This document shows, one piece after another, positions 8,563 through 19,602 of a stretch of 64,000 nt of DNA; position 1 is the first letter of the stretch; the number at the start of each line of letters is the position of its first letter. Origin of the DNA: Bipolaris cookei (Eukaryota; Ascomycota; Dothideomycetes; Pleosporales; Pleosporaceae). The stretch spans positions 434,001 through 498,000 of the forward strand of contig NRSV01000005.1 in assembly GCA_002286855.1 (NCBI GenBank), given 5' to 3'. Made by a program: the position numbers and the translations under genes. Below the pieces are notes generated by a model, which did not search any database, was not told the origin of the DNA, and saw only the letters and a program-made list of their open reading frames with translations.

Positions 8563-10905
8563 ATGACTGCTATGCCCAAGCGCGAGTACGACAACGACGA
8601 CAGCGCCCGTGTCAAGCGCGTCAAGACTGAATCTACCGGAAAAGGCGACATGGACGCCGCCTCCAACCCGTACCTCGCGCACTGGAACAATGCCAAAGAC
8701 AGCGCCGCCACCGGTCAGGGCCTACAGAGCTTCAAGCGCCATGCTACCACCACTGCGCAGGCCAATGCTGCAGAGAACGGGCCCAATAATCCCTTCACCA
8801 GCCGCCCCCTCTCCAAAAAGTACATGAGCATCCTCGAGAAGCGCCGCGACCTGCCCGTCCACCAGCAGCGCGATGAGTTCCTTAAGCTCTACCAGGAGTC
8901 GCAGATCCTTGTCTTTGTCGGTGAGACTGGTTCCGGAAAGACGACCCAGATTCCTCAGTTCGTTCTCTTTGACGACCTCCCCCAAACCGAGGCCAAGATG
9001 GTCGCTTGTACGCAGCCTCGTCGTGTCGCTGCCATGTCGGTGGCCCAGCGTGTGGCTGAGGAGATGGACGTCGAGCTGGGCGAAGAGGTCGGATACAGCA
9101 TCCGTTTCGAGGACAAGACGGGGCCCAATACCATCCTTAAGTACATGACGGACGGAATGTTGCTGCGTGAGGCTATGAACGACCACAACCTCACGCGCTA
9201 CAGCACAATCATCCTCGACGAGGCTCACGAGAGGACCTTGGCCACCGATATCCTCATGGGTCTGCTCAAGGAGGTTGTTCTGCGCAGGCCTGATCTCAAG
9301 CTCATCATCATGAGTGCCACTCTTGACGCTACCAAATTCCAAAAGTACTTCCACAATGCCCCGCTCCTCGCCGTCCCCGGACGAACCCATCCCGTCGAGG
9401 TATTCTATACCCCCGCGCCCGAACGCGACTATGTCGAAGCCGCTCTCCGCACTGTCCTCCAAATCCACGCTACTGAACCCGAGGGTGATATTCTACTCTT
9501 CTTGACTGGTGAGGAGGAAATTGAGGATGCATGCAGAAAGATCAATCTTGAAGCTCAAGATCTCAGTCGCGAGGGTGGTGCCGGCCCACTGGTTGTATAT
9601 CCGCTCTACGGAACTCTGCCTCCAGCGCAACAACAAAAGATCTTCAATCCCGCTCCTCCCCCATCAACCCCTGGTGGCCGCCCCGGACGAAAGGTTATTG
9701 TTTCTACCAACATTGCTGAGACATCTTTGACTATAGACGGAATTGTGTACGTTGTAGATCCCGGGTTCAGCAAGCAAAAAGTGTACAACCCTCGTATCCG
9801 TGTCGAGTCGCTTTTGGTATCGCCCATCTCCAAGGCATCTGCACAGCAACGTGCTGGACGTGCCGGACGTACGCGCCCTGGTAAATGCTTCCGATTGTAC
9901 ACCGAGGCTGCCTTCAAGAAGGAGCTCATTGAGCAAACATATCCTGAAATTCTGCGTTCAAACTTGGCGAGCACAGTTCTGGAGCTAAAGAAGCTTGGCG
10001 TTGACGACCTGGTACACTTTGATCTCATGGACCCTCCTGCGCCCGAGACTCTGATGCGTGCGTTGGAAGAGCTTAACTATCTGGCATGTCTGGATGATGA
10101 GGGCGAACTTACCACGCTGGGAAGTCTCGCATCTCAATTTCCTCTGGACCCTGCGTTGGCAGTCATGCTTATCACCTCTCCCGAATTCTACTGCTCCAAC
10201 GAGATGCTGTCTCTCACTGCACTCCTCTCTGTGCCCCAAATATTTGTCCGTCCAGCCAACAACCGCAAGCGAGCAGACGAGATGAAGGATTTGTTCGCGC
10301 ACCCTAAGGGCGACCACCTCACAATGCTGAATGTCTACCATGCGTTCAAGAGCGAAGAGGCGCAGGCAAACCCAAAGCAATGGTGCCACGACCACTTTCT
10401 GTCATACCGAGCGCTCCAACAAGCCGACAACGTCCGTCTCCAGCTCAAGCGCATAATGGAGCGTGAGGAATTGGAACTTGTGTCTACACCATTTGAGAAC
10501 AAGAAATACTACGAGAACATACAACGTGCACTCGTCGCAGGCTTCTTCATGCAAGTCGCTAAGCGTGACGGCAACGGCAAGAGTTACATTACAGTCAAGG
10601 ATGAGCAAAACGTTCTTCTGCATCCCAGCACAGTGCTGGCTGAGGACAGCGAATGGGTCATCTACAACGAATTTGTGCTCACTACCAAGAACTACATACG
10701 AACCGTCACCTCCGTCAAGCCCGAGTGGCTCATGGTAAGTACATGCAATTCGCAAGTTTCCGCATCGTATACTGACTGTCCACAGGATATTTCTCCCAAT
10801 TACTACGATTTATCCCAGTTCAAGAAGGGCGAGATCAAGACGGCGCTGCAACGCGTTGTCACCAAGATTCAACGCAAGGAGGCTGAGAAGGGAGGACGAC
10901 GATGA
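8563..10905 (+). CDS. PRP43: DEAH-box RNA helicase PRP43
   Basis: Exons 8563-10734 and 10786-10905 give 763 aa, matching the family. Prp43 dismantles the intron-lariat spliceosome and also works in pre-rRNA processing; it is activated by G-patch partners. Motifs in order: I GETGSGKTTQ (about residue 120), Ia TQPRRVAA, II DEAH (ILDEAHERT), III SAT, IV FLTGEEEIE, V STNIAETSLTIDGI and VI QQRAGRAGRTRPGKC, followed by the winged-helix/ratchet and OB-fold domains with WVIYNEFV and ending ISPNYYDLSQF. The 51-bp intron is a multiple of three, so the frame reads through it; GTAAGT, TACTGAC and CACAG mark it, and it sits where family members have no extra residues. The start was chosen for its Kozak context and the K/R-rich N-tail typical of Prp43. 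Confidence 0.96.
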   Translation: MTAMPKREYDNDDSARVKRVKTESTGKGDMDAASNPYLAHWNNAKDSAATGQGLQSFKRHATTTAQANAAENGPNNPFTSRPLSKKYMSILEKRRDLPVHQQRDEFLKLYQESQILVFVGETGSGKTTQIPQFVLFDDLPQTEAKMVACTQPRRVAAMSVAQRVAEEMDVELGEEVGYSIRFEDKTGPNTILKYMTDGMLLREAMNDHNLTRYSTIILDEAHERTLATDILMGLLKEVVLRRPDLKLIIMSATLDATKFQKYFHNAPLLAVPGRTHPVEVFYTPAPERDYVEAALRTVLQIHATEPEGDILLFLTGEEEIEDACRKINLEAQDLSREGGAGPLVVYPLYGTLPPAQQQKIFNPAPPPSTPGGRPGRKVIVSTNIAETSLTIDGIVYVVDPGFSKQKVYNPRIRVESLLVSPISKASAQQRAGRAGRTRPGKCFRLYTEAAFKKELIEQTYPEILRSNLASTVLELKKLGVDDLVHFDLMDPPAPETLMRALEELNYLACLDDEGELTTLGSLASQFPLDPALAVMLITSPEFYCSNEMLSLTALLSVPQIFVRPANNRKRADEMKDLFAHPKGDHLTMLNVYHAFKSEEAQANPKQWCHDHFLSYRALQQADNVRLQLKRIMEREELELVSTPFENKKYYENIQRALVAGFFMQVAKRDGNGKSYITVKDEQNVLLHPSTVLAEDSEWVIYNEFVLTTKNYIRTVTSVKPEWLMVSTCNSQVSASYTDCPQDISPNYYDLSQFKKGEIKTALQRVVTKIQRKEAEKGGRR

Positions 10906-12110
10906 AGACCTTCAAATACTCTCTGCGAAATGGACTTATGCAATACTTTGGGACGAGGTGCTGATGCTAAGCACCAAAAATAATAATGTTGAATTTTAAC
11001 GACAATGTCTTCTTTCTAGAGGCAGTACCATCCAGCGTGAGTCTCGCAAGTATGCCAGATGCCTCTGACGCTTTTGCCCTTCAGAGCGAGGCGCTGCACA
11101 AGAAAGTAATCACAGGCCCGTTGGGATGGCCAACATGCCTCATGGGGGGACGCGTCGTCGCCGGCTTTGGAACAAATCTTCCCTTTTCCTAGCATTGATA
11201 GACATCACTCTGAGCCCTAAGGGGGTCAGTTCTATTGGGGTTACGTTCACCTGCGGCACCAGCAAGGTGGCCACTTAATGGCTACAAATGGGGCTGATTT
11301 ACATTTGGTCCGGCTATGAGTGAACGGCTAGAAAATTTCAACTATTGGATGCGGGAGTATTCACCTAAGCAACATTATGGACAGTGCACTCTCCGTTGAA
11401 TGTTAATATGCAATGAGACTCAGAAAACCGTGCATCGGCCAAGCAGAAACTTGGTACCAATCGGCACCACACGCAAACATTTGACTCTATATTAGCAGCT
11501 TGCTAGTCCCTCGTTTGCTACCATGCAGATCATTTGTATTACTGTTGCTATTTGGTGCACCCATAAGTCAACACAGCTGACACGTTATTCCTGCTAAGAG
11601 CACCTTAGTCTGTGACCGTGCCATTCATCAGTCTCGGTCATACCCTTATTTCGTAATGTCAAACTATCTTATAGACAGATTACTACATGGAAGTTTTGCA
11701 TATACATCCATATCCAGACGGCCTTGACTAAGCCTATCGAGGCACCCCGTAGTATTCTCACAGCACTGAACTAGACAAGCAACCCCAGTCACACAAAACT
11801 ATATACATGAAAACATTATGCAATATATGCCTATCAACTACTGGCACGAGTGTGGTTTTGAATCCGTACCTACCACCCCGTCAGCATTAAAGTATTACAT
11901 AAGTACACCCTACCCACTCTGTTCTTAAAATATATGATCAACAGCCATCGAGAAAATTTGTTCATGAATGCATGAACTCAAGTATCGGAATGCTCTGATA
12001 AGGATTACTTACATATCTACCTATCTACAGCCTCTTTGCTCTCGTCTCAAGCACAGACGCACTCACTACTACCAGCACCTCACCCACTATCAAAAGAAAA
12101 AGAGAAAAAA
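10906..12110. other. Intergenic region
   Basis: 1.2 kb, AT-rich, with only short random frames. It ends in an A-rich leader directly before the small secreted peptide gene at 12111. I see no other feature. Confidence 0.5.
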
Positions 12111-12418
12111 ATGCATCTCACAGCACTCATTTCCCTCGCCCTCGCCACCATCGCGCTAGCAGCACCACCGCATCACGATACTGTACAGGGTCTAAAGGTC
12201 CGTTTTTTCCTGTCTCACCAATTTTCTCCCCTCTTCTCTTTCTTACACCTCACCTCCCCGTTTTCTGGGGGCTCATCACTAACGTATAAGACCTAAAGAC
12301 CAGAAATGATATATAGGATAGCGGATACAACGGCTACATCTCGGGGTGCGCGTCACTTAACACAGCGTATTGCACGTCGAATTGCAAGTATACGCACTGT
12401 GCTGGTCCAGACGCTTAA
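12111..12418 (+). CDS. Tiny four-cysteine secreted peptide
   Basis: Exon 1 12111-12197 encodes MHLTALISLALATIALA, a clear signal peptide, and the start of the mature chain. A 119-bp intron (donor GTCCGT, weak; branch CACTAAC; acceptor ATATAG) leads to exon 2 12317-12418. The product is 62 aa; the mature part of roughly 44 residues ends in a compact Cys pattern C-x7-C-x3-C-x4-C (GCASLNTAYC, SNC, THC). All four cysteines lie in exon 2 while exon 1 holds the secretion signal. Such architecture is common among fungal secreted peptides of unknown role, including candidate effectors. It is too short for any ORF finder that ignores introns. The weak donor is the main doubt. Confidence 0.65.
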
Positions 12419-12699
12419 ATTTGGAGGATTTTTCGGGGGTTGAATAGGAGGTTGGGAGGGCAGGGGATGAAGGAGGCAAGAGAGGTCGGGCTGATTATAT
12501 GGCTTTATAAAATATGTAATGGATATATGCATATTTCATCTGTAGTTTTCGAAGATTTGTGGTGGGAACTAGCATGTCATCCCTGACATCCGTGTATACA
12601 TTTTCATGATAACTTTTAACCCCAGACTAACGCCTCTGACTAATTATTGCTACTATAAATCATTTATCTGTATCTGGGATTCCAAGTGACAGCTACACT

Positions 12700-14358
12700 C
12701 TATCGACCTGCGTCTTGTTCAACCAGTGACTGGAGAAGTCTCACCGTTGTTCTCGTGTTATAGCCAGTCTGTGTTTCGACTTCGTTGAGAACATTCCAGA
12801 TCCGCGCCTTCCGTGAGATACCCTGGATATGTTTCGCTGCTGCATCGCCATGTCATTAATTTCAAGTACAAGGATTGGTCTTCTATGTTGATCACAATAA
12901 TCATACACGTACCGTAGAACAAGCCATGAGTAGAAAAAACCATTAATGATGGTGGAAATTCTGATATGGCTATGTCAGTGACTTTGATGGCCTGCTCCTG
13001 GATTAGTGAAACGTAGGCTTCGTCCTGCAGTACTGGCTCTGCATAAAGTAGTATGTGCGCGATATGGTACCCTGAAGAGGTCAGTGTTTCTCAAACCACT
13101 ATTAATAGCAAGCCCGAACATACAGAATGCAGCTGCCGCAGCTGCAGCAACCGGAAAATACACTTTGCAGAAACCATCCTCATCTTTTTCCCCATGTGGG
13201 ATACCAATAAAAGTCTCAGAGAGACCCCTTCGCCATATTTCCATCTCATGCAGGAAGTCTTGTCGTTGTATTTTACCAGCTTCCGTATTACCGTCTGGTC
13301 CGAAGACAAGGTTGATTACTCTTGCCAATATCCAAAGAACATGGTTTCCGAGTACGTCTTCTCTCGTCTCACCCTCTACCCAAGAGACCTCCCATTCAGC
13401 AGGGTTGAACACCAAGGGCTGTTCGCTTGCCATTGCAACAACGATTTCATGCCGAACGTAGATCCAAAAGTTGGCAAGATCAATGCCAGTCGATTGTGCA
13501 GTAACACGTCGTGACTTGACGAGACTTACAAGGCCTAAATAGTGCCTTCGATAATCTTCTGACCGTAACGTTCCAAGGATCTCATAACTCAACAACAGCA
13601 TACTTGCCGTCAGCGCATGCTCGTGTTCTGGCATACTTAAAGCTTCAATCAGTAGACGCAGGGCCTCACCGTAGTGCCTTACGGCGCAAACTCCCCACGA
13701 TGGATCATAACTGGAATTTGAGAGGGCCAAATGATTGGCGGTGAATGCACACACGCAATGAAACAATAGTGGCGATCCTAGAACAAGCTGCGGCACCTTA
13801 TGCTGGTAGGTAGAAGCGTGATCGAATATATCCATCCATGTTGCAACGGTACGTACGTACGTTTGCAAGAGGAAAGCGCTTTCTGAGGTCAACTGTATTT
13901 TTGGCTTTGGACTATTTGACCCTGCTGATCCCGCTGGCGATATGCCGTTCACCGGAATATAGCTTTGAGTTGGTGTTGGGTACTCGGGAAGTTCTAAGTC
14001 GTTCATCCGTAACTTGAAAACGTCAACAAGCGAGGGCGCATCTTGATTCACCTCGTCTATACTAGATGAATTGGCGTGGGGAGCAATCCAGACATCTTCT
14101 GGCTGCTCGCACTCGAGTTGCAGACGTTCACAATTCCGACAGATAGGTTTTTTCTCATCACAGCGTGTGTGACGACGCTTACATGTTGTGCTGAAAAAGC
14201 AGAGTCAGCAGAGTGAACGCCGAGTTGTCAGCGTAGTGAACAAACCAGCCTTGATGTCATTAGTTTCCTTGAATTCGTTATCAATAAGTATGGCATGTAC
14301 CTGTTTTGCTCCGCGTCCCGCCTCTTCGCTTTTTTTTGGGTCTGCTATCACTGTCCAT
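12700..14358 (-). CDS. Zn(II)2Cys6 transcription factor with a 4-nt micro-exon
   Basis: Exons (minus strand) 14301-14358, 14246-14249, 13124-14190, 12913-13071 and 12700-12839 give 475 aa. The N-terminus is MDSDSRPKKKRR..., then a zinc cluster KTGCTTCKRRHTRCDE continuing PICRNCE and QLEC, that is C-x2-C-x6-C-x5-C-x2-C-x6-C. The body (LQTYVRTVATWMDIFD, ALTASMLLLSYEILG, WIYVRHEIVVAMASEQP) is of the fungal_trans_2 regulator type. The C-terminus (ARIWNVLNEVETQTGYNT) appears only after removing introns of 52 and 73 bp. The first Cys of the cluster needs the exon GCTG between introns of 51 and 55 bp, each with its own branch-like motif. No target genes can be inferred; a small secreted-peptide gene lies tail to tail 280 bp away. 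Confidence 0.8.
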
Positions 14359-15208
14359 TTCAACTGTGCAGTTCAGGAGCACCTTGTCGTTAGGCCTGGA
14401 AACAAAAAACCTGGTGGCAATGGTACATCGTCAGCGTTGAGCCAAGTGGAGCGTAAAGCTCAAGTACATCCAGATCCTAGTACATATTGGGTTAGCCTAG
14501 TCATCGCGTGTTCACGTGGGATTTCCCTATATGTACCCATGTCATATCAGTAGGGGACAAGTAAAGTTATTCATTTCGAAAATCACATTATTTCACATCG
14601 TAAAACGATACATGAGTCCAGAAGCTTATGCACAGGCCACGGATTACCCCAGGAGGAACTTATTTGAACAACCAATAGAATGCCCAGAAATTAGCTACGT
14701 TACTACAGATAGAAATACTCAAGCTATGTTACAGTCCAACGAAAAATGTTGAATTATTAGATTATACATCATATGTATATTCTTGGTGACTATCAAGATT
14801 TTTGGCATAGCAAAGGCCTTAGTTGAGTCAAACAACTGCAGTTGCATGAAACGGGAAGAAGAAGACTGAATTTTATATATATATAGCTGCAGTGTTGAGT
14901 ATATGCTGAGCTACATGGGTCTGTGCGTTACGTGCGCTGGCCTATGCCAAGAGTTGTCAGCACTGAATTATTGAGGTAACACCGCGGTCGTTAGTTCGAC
15001 CCTGATATATATCCCAACAAAGATACACGCAGGTACTCTGTGGTGTATCCGTCAAAGTGAGAAAACCAGAATTACAATAGCTTTGTCAGGTGATAGACTT
15101 ATTAAGTTAGTAAATTCGAAAGTAAGTCTTGCCACAGGAATATGTACCATTCAACCTCACCAAAGAAAACCCCAATGGAATGACACCAAAGTGACATAAT
15201 TATGTGCA
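14359..15208. other. Intergenic region
   Basis: 850 AT-rich bases with a short (TA)n run near 14873-14885. It holds the promoter of the zinc-cluster gene. No gene is supported. Confidence 0.45.
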
Positions 15209-15535
15209 TCATATGTACCTGAACATGTTGTTTCGCACACTTCTCTTCATAGAAGCAGGCTTTCCATCTTCGTATTCAACACCAGCTGCACCTCCCTCAC
15301 TATCAAGGCCTTGTAGTTTTTCCATAAGCTCCGCATCAAGCTCCGCTTGCGTCTTCCTCTTAGGCTTTGGTGCTTCGGAAGTCTTATCACCTGACTTCTG
15401 AGAATCGCCACTGACTGAATTTGTGTTCGTGCTATTAGAGCTTGTGTCTGAGTAATCCCTGAGTGAGGCGAACACCGACCGTGTAGGTAGATATGAGTAT
15501 CGTGTGATAGAAGAAACAGGATTGATTCGAGGCAT
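15209..15535 (-). CDS. Small conserved-looking protein, probable mitochondrial import signal
   Basis: Single exon, 108 aa from the Met in MPRINPVSSITRYSY; in-frame upstream Mets at 15553 and 15577 are alternatives. The N-terminus is rich in Arg/Ser/Thr/Tyr without acids (RINPVSSITRYSYLPTRS), like a mitochondrial presequence. A Ser/Asn/Lys-rich middle follows, then a compact C-terminus: KTQAELDAELMEKLQGL, EGGAAGVEYEDGKP and KRSVRNNMFRYI just before the stop. The ending looks like that of a widespread fungal family of unknown function, as I recall it, so the gene is probably real. No catalytic motif is visible. It is divergent from CEF1. Confidence 0.65.
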   Translation of the reverse strand: MPRINPVSSITRYSYLPTRSVFASLRDYSDTSSNSTNTNSVSGDSQKSGDKTSEAPKPKRKTQAELDAELMEKLQGLDSEGGAAGVEYEDGKPASMKRSVRNNMFRYI

Positions 15536-15912
15536 TTTGTGTAAGTGCATCATATTAGGAGATGGGTTGCTGTACATTGAAGCGATTGCAGCGGCATAAA
15601 GACTACGATGATGGTTTTACGTCACTGTGACCATGTCCGCAACGCAAACATAGACGGTCATGGCGAAAGCTCGCGCGAAGGAAATGACGCATGCAGTCAG
15701 CACCCTTCCTGCCCAAGCTCGTGGTTTCTAATACTGATATTATACTAACCACAAATTCTGTGCTCAGCTATTCGAGTGAAGTATTGCTGCCCCAGTGCAG
15801 ATGCCTGTTTTTGCCAAGACGCTAGTCTCTGCAGCCCTTTGAACTTTGAGTTCCTCGCGGTCGCATTGCACTGCACGCGCCATTCCACCAACTTTCTGCG
15901 AACCCATCCAAA
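15536..15912. promoter_or_regulatory. Divergent promoter (small protein / CEF1)
   Basis: 377 bases between two oppositely directed starts. No gene; it presumably serves both directions. Confidence 0.5.
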
Positions 15913-18366
15913 ATGGTCGTCACATCTTCCTGGTCAAACGTCGAGGACGAAGTGCTGAAGGCCGCCATCAGCAAATATGGGCTGAACCAGTGGTCACGGT
16001 GCGCATCTCTGCTAGCAAAGAAGAGCGCGAAGCAATGCAAGGTACGCGCTTTCATCATAGGCCTTGGCTATCGTTAGAACACTGACATCAAATAGTCAAG
16101 ATGGCAAGAATGGCTGGACCCGTCGATTCGCAAAACCGAATGGGATCGCGAATCGGACGAGAAGCTCCTGACCATGGCGAAACTCCTTCCCACCCAATGG
16201 CGCACGATTGCGCCCATCGTCGGACGGACAGCGACACAGTGTCTCGAACGATACCAGAAGCTTTTGGACGAACAAGAAGCTCGCGAGTCCAGTGATCTAG
16301 GACTCGCGGGTCCAGAAGGCGGAGAGGCAGCGGCTCCCTCAGCAGAGGATGTCCGACGCTTGCGTCCCGGCGAGGTTGACGCCTACGCCGAAAGCCGTCC
16401 TGCTAGACCAGATGCAGTGGATCTAGAGGACGAAGACAAGGAGATGCTTTCGTATGTATTCCCAAAAATCTATATATGTAATCACAACTGACCCGTTGTG
16501 CACAGAGAGGCGCGCGCGCGTTTGTCCAACGTTAGCGGCAAGAAGGCCAAGCGAAAGGCTCGTGAAAGGCAACTGGAGGAATCAAGAAGGCTTGCCTTGC
16601 TTCAGAAGAGACGGGAACTGAAGGCGGCTGGTATCAACATCAAGATTACCCCAAAGAAAGGCAACCACATCGACTATAATGCCGACGTTCCGCTCGAAAA
16701 AGAAGTCCCCGCAGGCTTCTTCGATACCACTGAAGAAATCGACCGCAACGAGCGACAACGAGAAGCTTTTGACCCGCGAAAACAACAGCTTGCCAACAAG
16801 AGGAAGATGGAAGCCCAGGAGGATGGTGGAGGTGACCGAAAGAAGAAGAAGGATGAGAAGGCGGGGGGTCTCGCAGCGTCATATGCAAAGGCCGCACAGA
16901 TGCAGAGGATACGGGAGGCAGAACAGAGCAGCAAACGACGTGCGCTTGTGCTACCATCTCCACAGGTTGGAGAAGCCGAGCTTGAGGACATTGTCAAGAT
17001 GGGAGCAACCGGCCAACGCGCAATTAGCGCAGGAAGCAGCGACAATGTGGCAACCCAGGGTCTGATCGGGGATTACTCGAATGTGGTTGGCAACACACCG
17101 ATTCGAACACCAATGGCGCCCAAGGAAGAAGACTATGTCGCAAATGAAATTCGAAACGCTCGGATGAGGACAGAGACACAGTCTGCTCTGCTCGGTGGAG
17201 ATAACCCAGATCTTGTAGAAGACCAAGCGCCTGTTTCATTATCTGGGTCCGCTTCACGGCATCAGATTGTAACCCCGAACCCGATGGCAACCCCCTTTAG
17301 ACAAGCCAACGGCGGAGTAGGTGCGACACCAATGCGACAAGGACCAGGAGCGACACCGATGCGAACACCACGAGACACGCTGCGCTTGAACGGGGAGGAA
17401 GACAACATGCAACTAGTTGCTCAGACGCCTCGCGATATAAGATTGAGAGAACAGGCGAAGCGCCAAGACCTAAAGAGCAAGCTTGCTGCGTTGCCGAAGC
17501 CTAAGGAAGAAAGCTGGGAATTTGAGTTACCGGAAGAGCAAGCAGAGCCGATGGAAGTCGAGATTAGCGAGGAGGACGCAGCTGAACGTGACCGGAAAGC
17601 TCGTGAAGCTCGCGAAGCACAAGAGGCTGCAGAATTTGGTCGACAAACCCAAGTTGTTCAGAAGTTCCTTCCAAGGCCATCGTTGATTGACATCGATGCC
17701 ATGATGAAGCGTGCACTCGATCTGTCTGATCCTGTAGAGCGCGAAGTCGAAGTCGAGATGGCCAAACTAATTGCAAACGACGTTAAGAAGTTTGGCAACG
17801 GTCGCGTCACCGGTACAGTACAAAGAATCGACTCCATATCAGACGAAGCGCTCCGAAATGCAAAGATGGAGCTTGCTCTCGAGCTTGCCATGACAACAGA
17901 AAAGGACAAGAAAGTGTTTCACTCTGACGTCAACACTGCATGGGCGACGCTACATGGTTCCGTCATCCTCCCTGGTATTGCAGGCTACGAAGAAGATGAG
18001 ATTGACGAGCACCAGCTCATGGTCGAAGCTTTTGACAAGGCGCAAGAAGCAATCATCGACGCTGCCGAACGCGCGAACAAGATTGAAAAGCGGCTTATGA
18101 CACACCACGCCGGATACGCCAAGCGGTCAGCTCTACTACGAGAGAAGATTGGAGGCGCTTTCGCAGCGCTCGAGAAGGCGAGAGATAATCTCAATACCGC
18201 ACGCACGGCGGAATACAACGAACAGACTGCCGTGGAACGCAGGTTAGAGCGTCTACGCGAGGAAGTGCAGTTTGTCACGAAGAGAGAGAGGGAAGCACAG
18301 GAGGTGTATAGGAGACGAAAGGAGGAGCTGGACAACTTGCAAGTGCCCGTCAATGGTGTACATTAG
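15913..18366 (+). CDS. CEF1: Pre-mRNA-splicing factor CEF1/CDC5
   Basis: Exons 15913-16041, 16096-16451 and 16506-18366 give 781 aa. Cdc5/Cef1 is a core scaffold of the Prp19 (NineTeen) complex that stabilises U5 and U6 in the active spliceosome; loss blocks mitotic entry. Two N-terminal Myb repeats are visible: EDEVLKAAISKYGLNQWSR with SAKQCK joined across intron 1 to SRWQEWLDPS, then LLPTQWRTIAPIVGRTATQC. A basic segment (KKAKRKARERQLEE), NIKITPKKGNHIDYNADVP-type core, and a mid-region with several TP motifs (TPIRTPMAP, ATPMR, RTPRD) follow, then a C-terminal coiled coil rich in Glu/Arg. The usual start is one residue before the Myb fold. Both introns fall in the Myb half. Confidence 0.96.
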
Positions 18367-19602
18367 ATAGCTTTTAGTATGTTTGTTCTTTTCCTTTTCT
18401 CTATTTTGTATACCAATTCAAGTGGATGGATTGCATTGGGAGGGCGTTTATCGATGTTGAATGATGCGGGTACAAGGACAAAACTGCTAGTTATGAAGAC
18501 AGTGTTGAAATAAATGAGTTGATACCACATTGGATTCTGCTTTCTCTTGCAATATCATTACTGCGAGTTAACATGGAAAGCATAGTCTGTCTGTTTTTAT
18601 GCAGTGTAGATCTCGCTACTTGAGGAAAGATGTGTGGACAGGTATCCAAACATTTACCAAATGCCTAGAGGCATAGAACATGTATTGTGATATTTCATCT
18701 TCCCCACTCGGTTGTTACCATGCTCCAACATTACAGTTCTCCTAACTCTCGGTTGCCTTTATAGTACCACATAGCTTACCCAGTCAATCGCATTGCAGTA
18801 CCAAATCTCATTCAGAACACCCCCAGTACCTATCAGCCTCCTACCTTCTACCTGACCAACTCGTTCTCTCTCTGCACATAAGACCTCCCAGCTCATATCT
18901 GCACCACATCTCGCCACGTAAGCAAAAAACATGGTCTATTCGCAGCTAAGCAGGTAGATTTAGCCGTCGCTTGCAATCCAAAGTCAGCAATTCATCGGAC
19001 CGTGAGACGAAAGTATATAGATTACGGTGGCGTGACCTGACAACCTGTTTTTTTTTCGCCTTTTGTATATTCTGCATGGAAGAAAGGGGGAAGGGGGGCG
19101 GTAAGCTTTATTGCTTGGCTTTTATAAAGTTTTTCGAATTGCAGAGCAGAAGAAAAATGGAAATGGAGATATTTTCCACAGTCCCTTTCTTCTTCCTAGC
19201 CGTAGTTGCGATATACGCCGGCCCTAAATGTCTCAAGGCAAGAAATGGCTGCAAAGGTGTATGTAGATGGGTTTGTTTACTTTCCTACTCTTTTACCCGA
19301 GCAAAATGGCGTTGGAACGAGTACCAGAGGAAAAGGGTTATAATTTTCTTTGGGGACGGGTGCCTGTCTGGGATGGTCTCCATGCATCAGTAAGTTAAGC
19401 TTGAGTACACATCTTTTTTTTTTGGGGGGGGGGGGGGGGTGGGTGGGTTGGATTTTGTGAATAGATAGCAAATGGGAGTGGCTTGAATAGGGCTATCTTG
19501 TATAAGTCCTCGCTTATGAAAGAGTACAGAGTTGTGTTTTCTGAGTCACTGTCAAAACGGATGAATCAGCTACCATCTAAAATCTTCTAAATCCATATAA
19601 CG
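18367..19602. other. Intergenic region before the transposon
   Basis: 1.2 kb of AT-rich sequence. A 140-aa plus-strand frame (18971-19393) is Phe/Lys/Arg-rich without domain or signal peptide and I do not count it as a gene. It carries a T10-G16 tract. Confidence 0.5.
19414..19439. repeat. T10-G16 homopolymer tract
   Basis: Ten T followed directly by sixteen G, then GTGGGTGGG-like sequence. Mononucleotide run in non-coding DNA; exact lengths may be uncertain from sequencing. Confidence 0.85.

Noticed and set aside
8722..9468. 248-aa minus-strand frame inside PRP43
   Set aside because: Shadow of the highly biased helicase codons; the plus strand is a certain gene.
10735..10785. Read-through of 17 extra residues in PRP43
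   Set aside because: Perfect GTAAGT, TACTGAC and CACAG signals and the absence of these residues in the family show that it is an intron.
14985..15020. tRNA-like T-arm (GTTAG-TTCGACC-CTGAT) before ATATATATCCC
   Set aside because: No matching acceptor 5' strand, D-arm or anticodon arm could be found upstream at the right distance.
18971..19393. 140-aa plus-strand frame
   Set aside because: Phe/Lys/Arg-rich, no domain or signal peptide, in AT-rich intergenic DNA with no splicing support.
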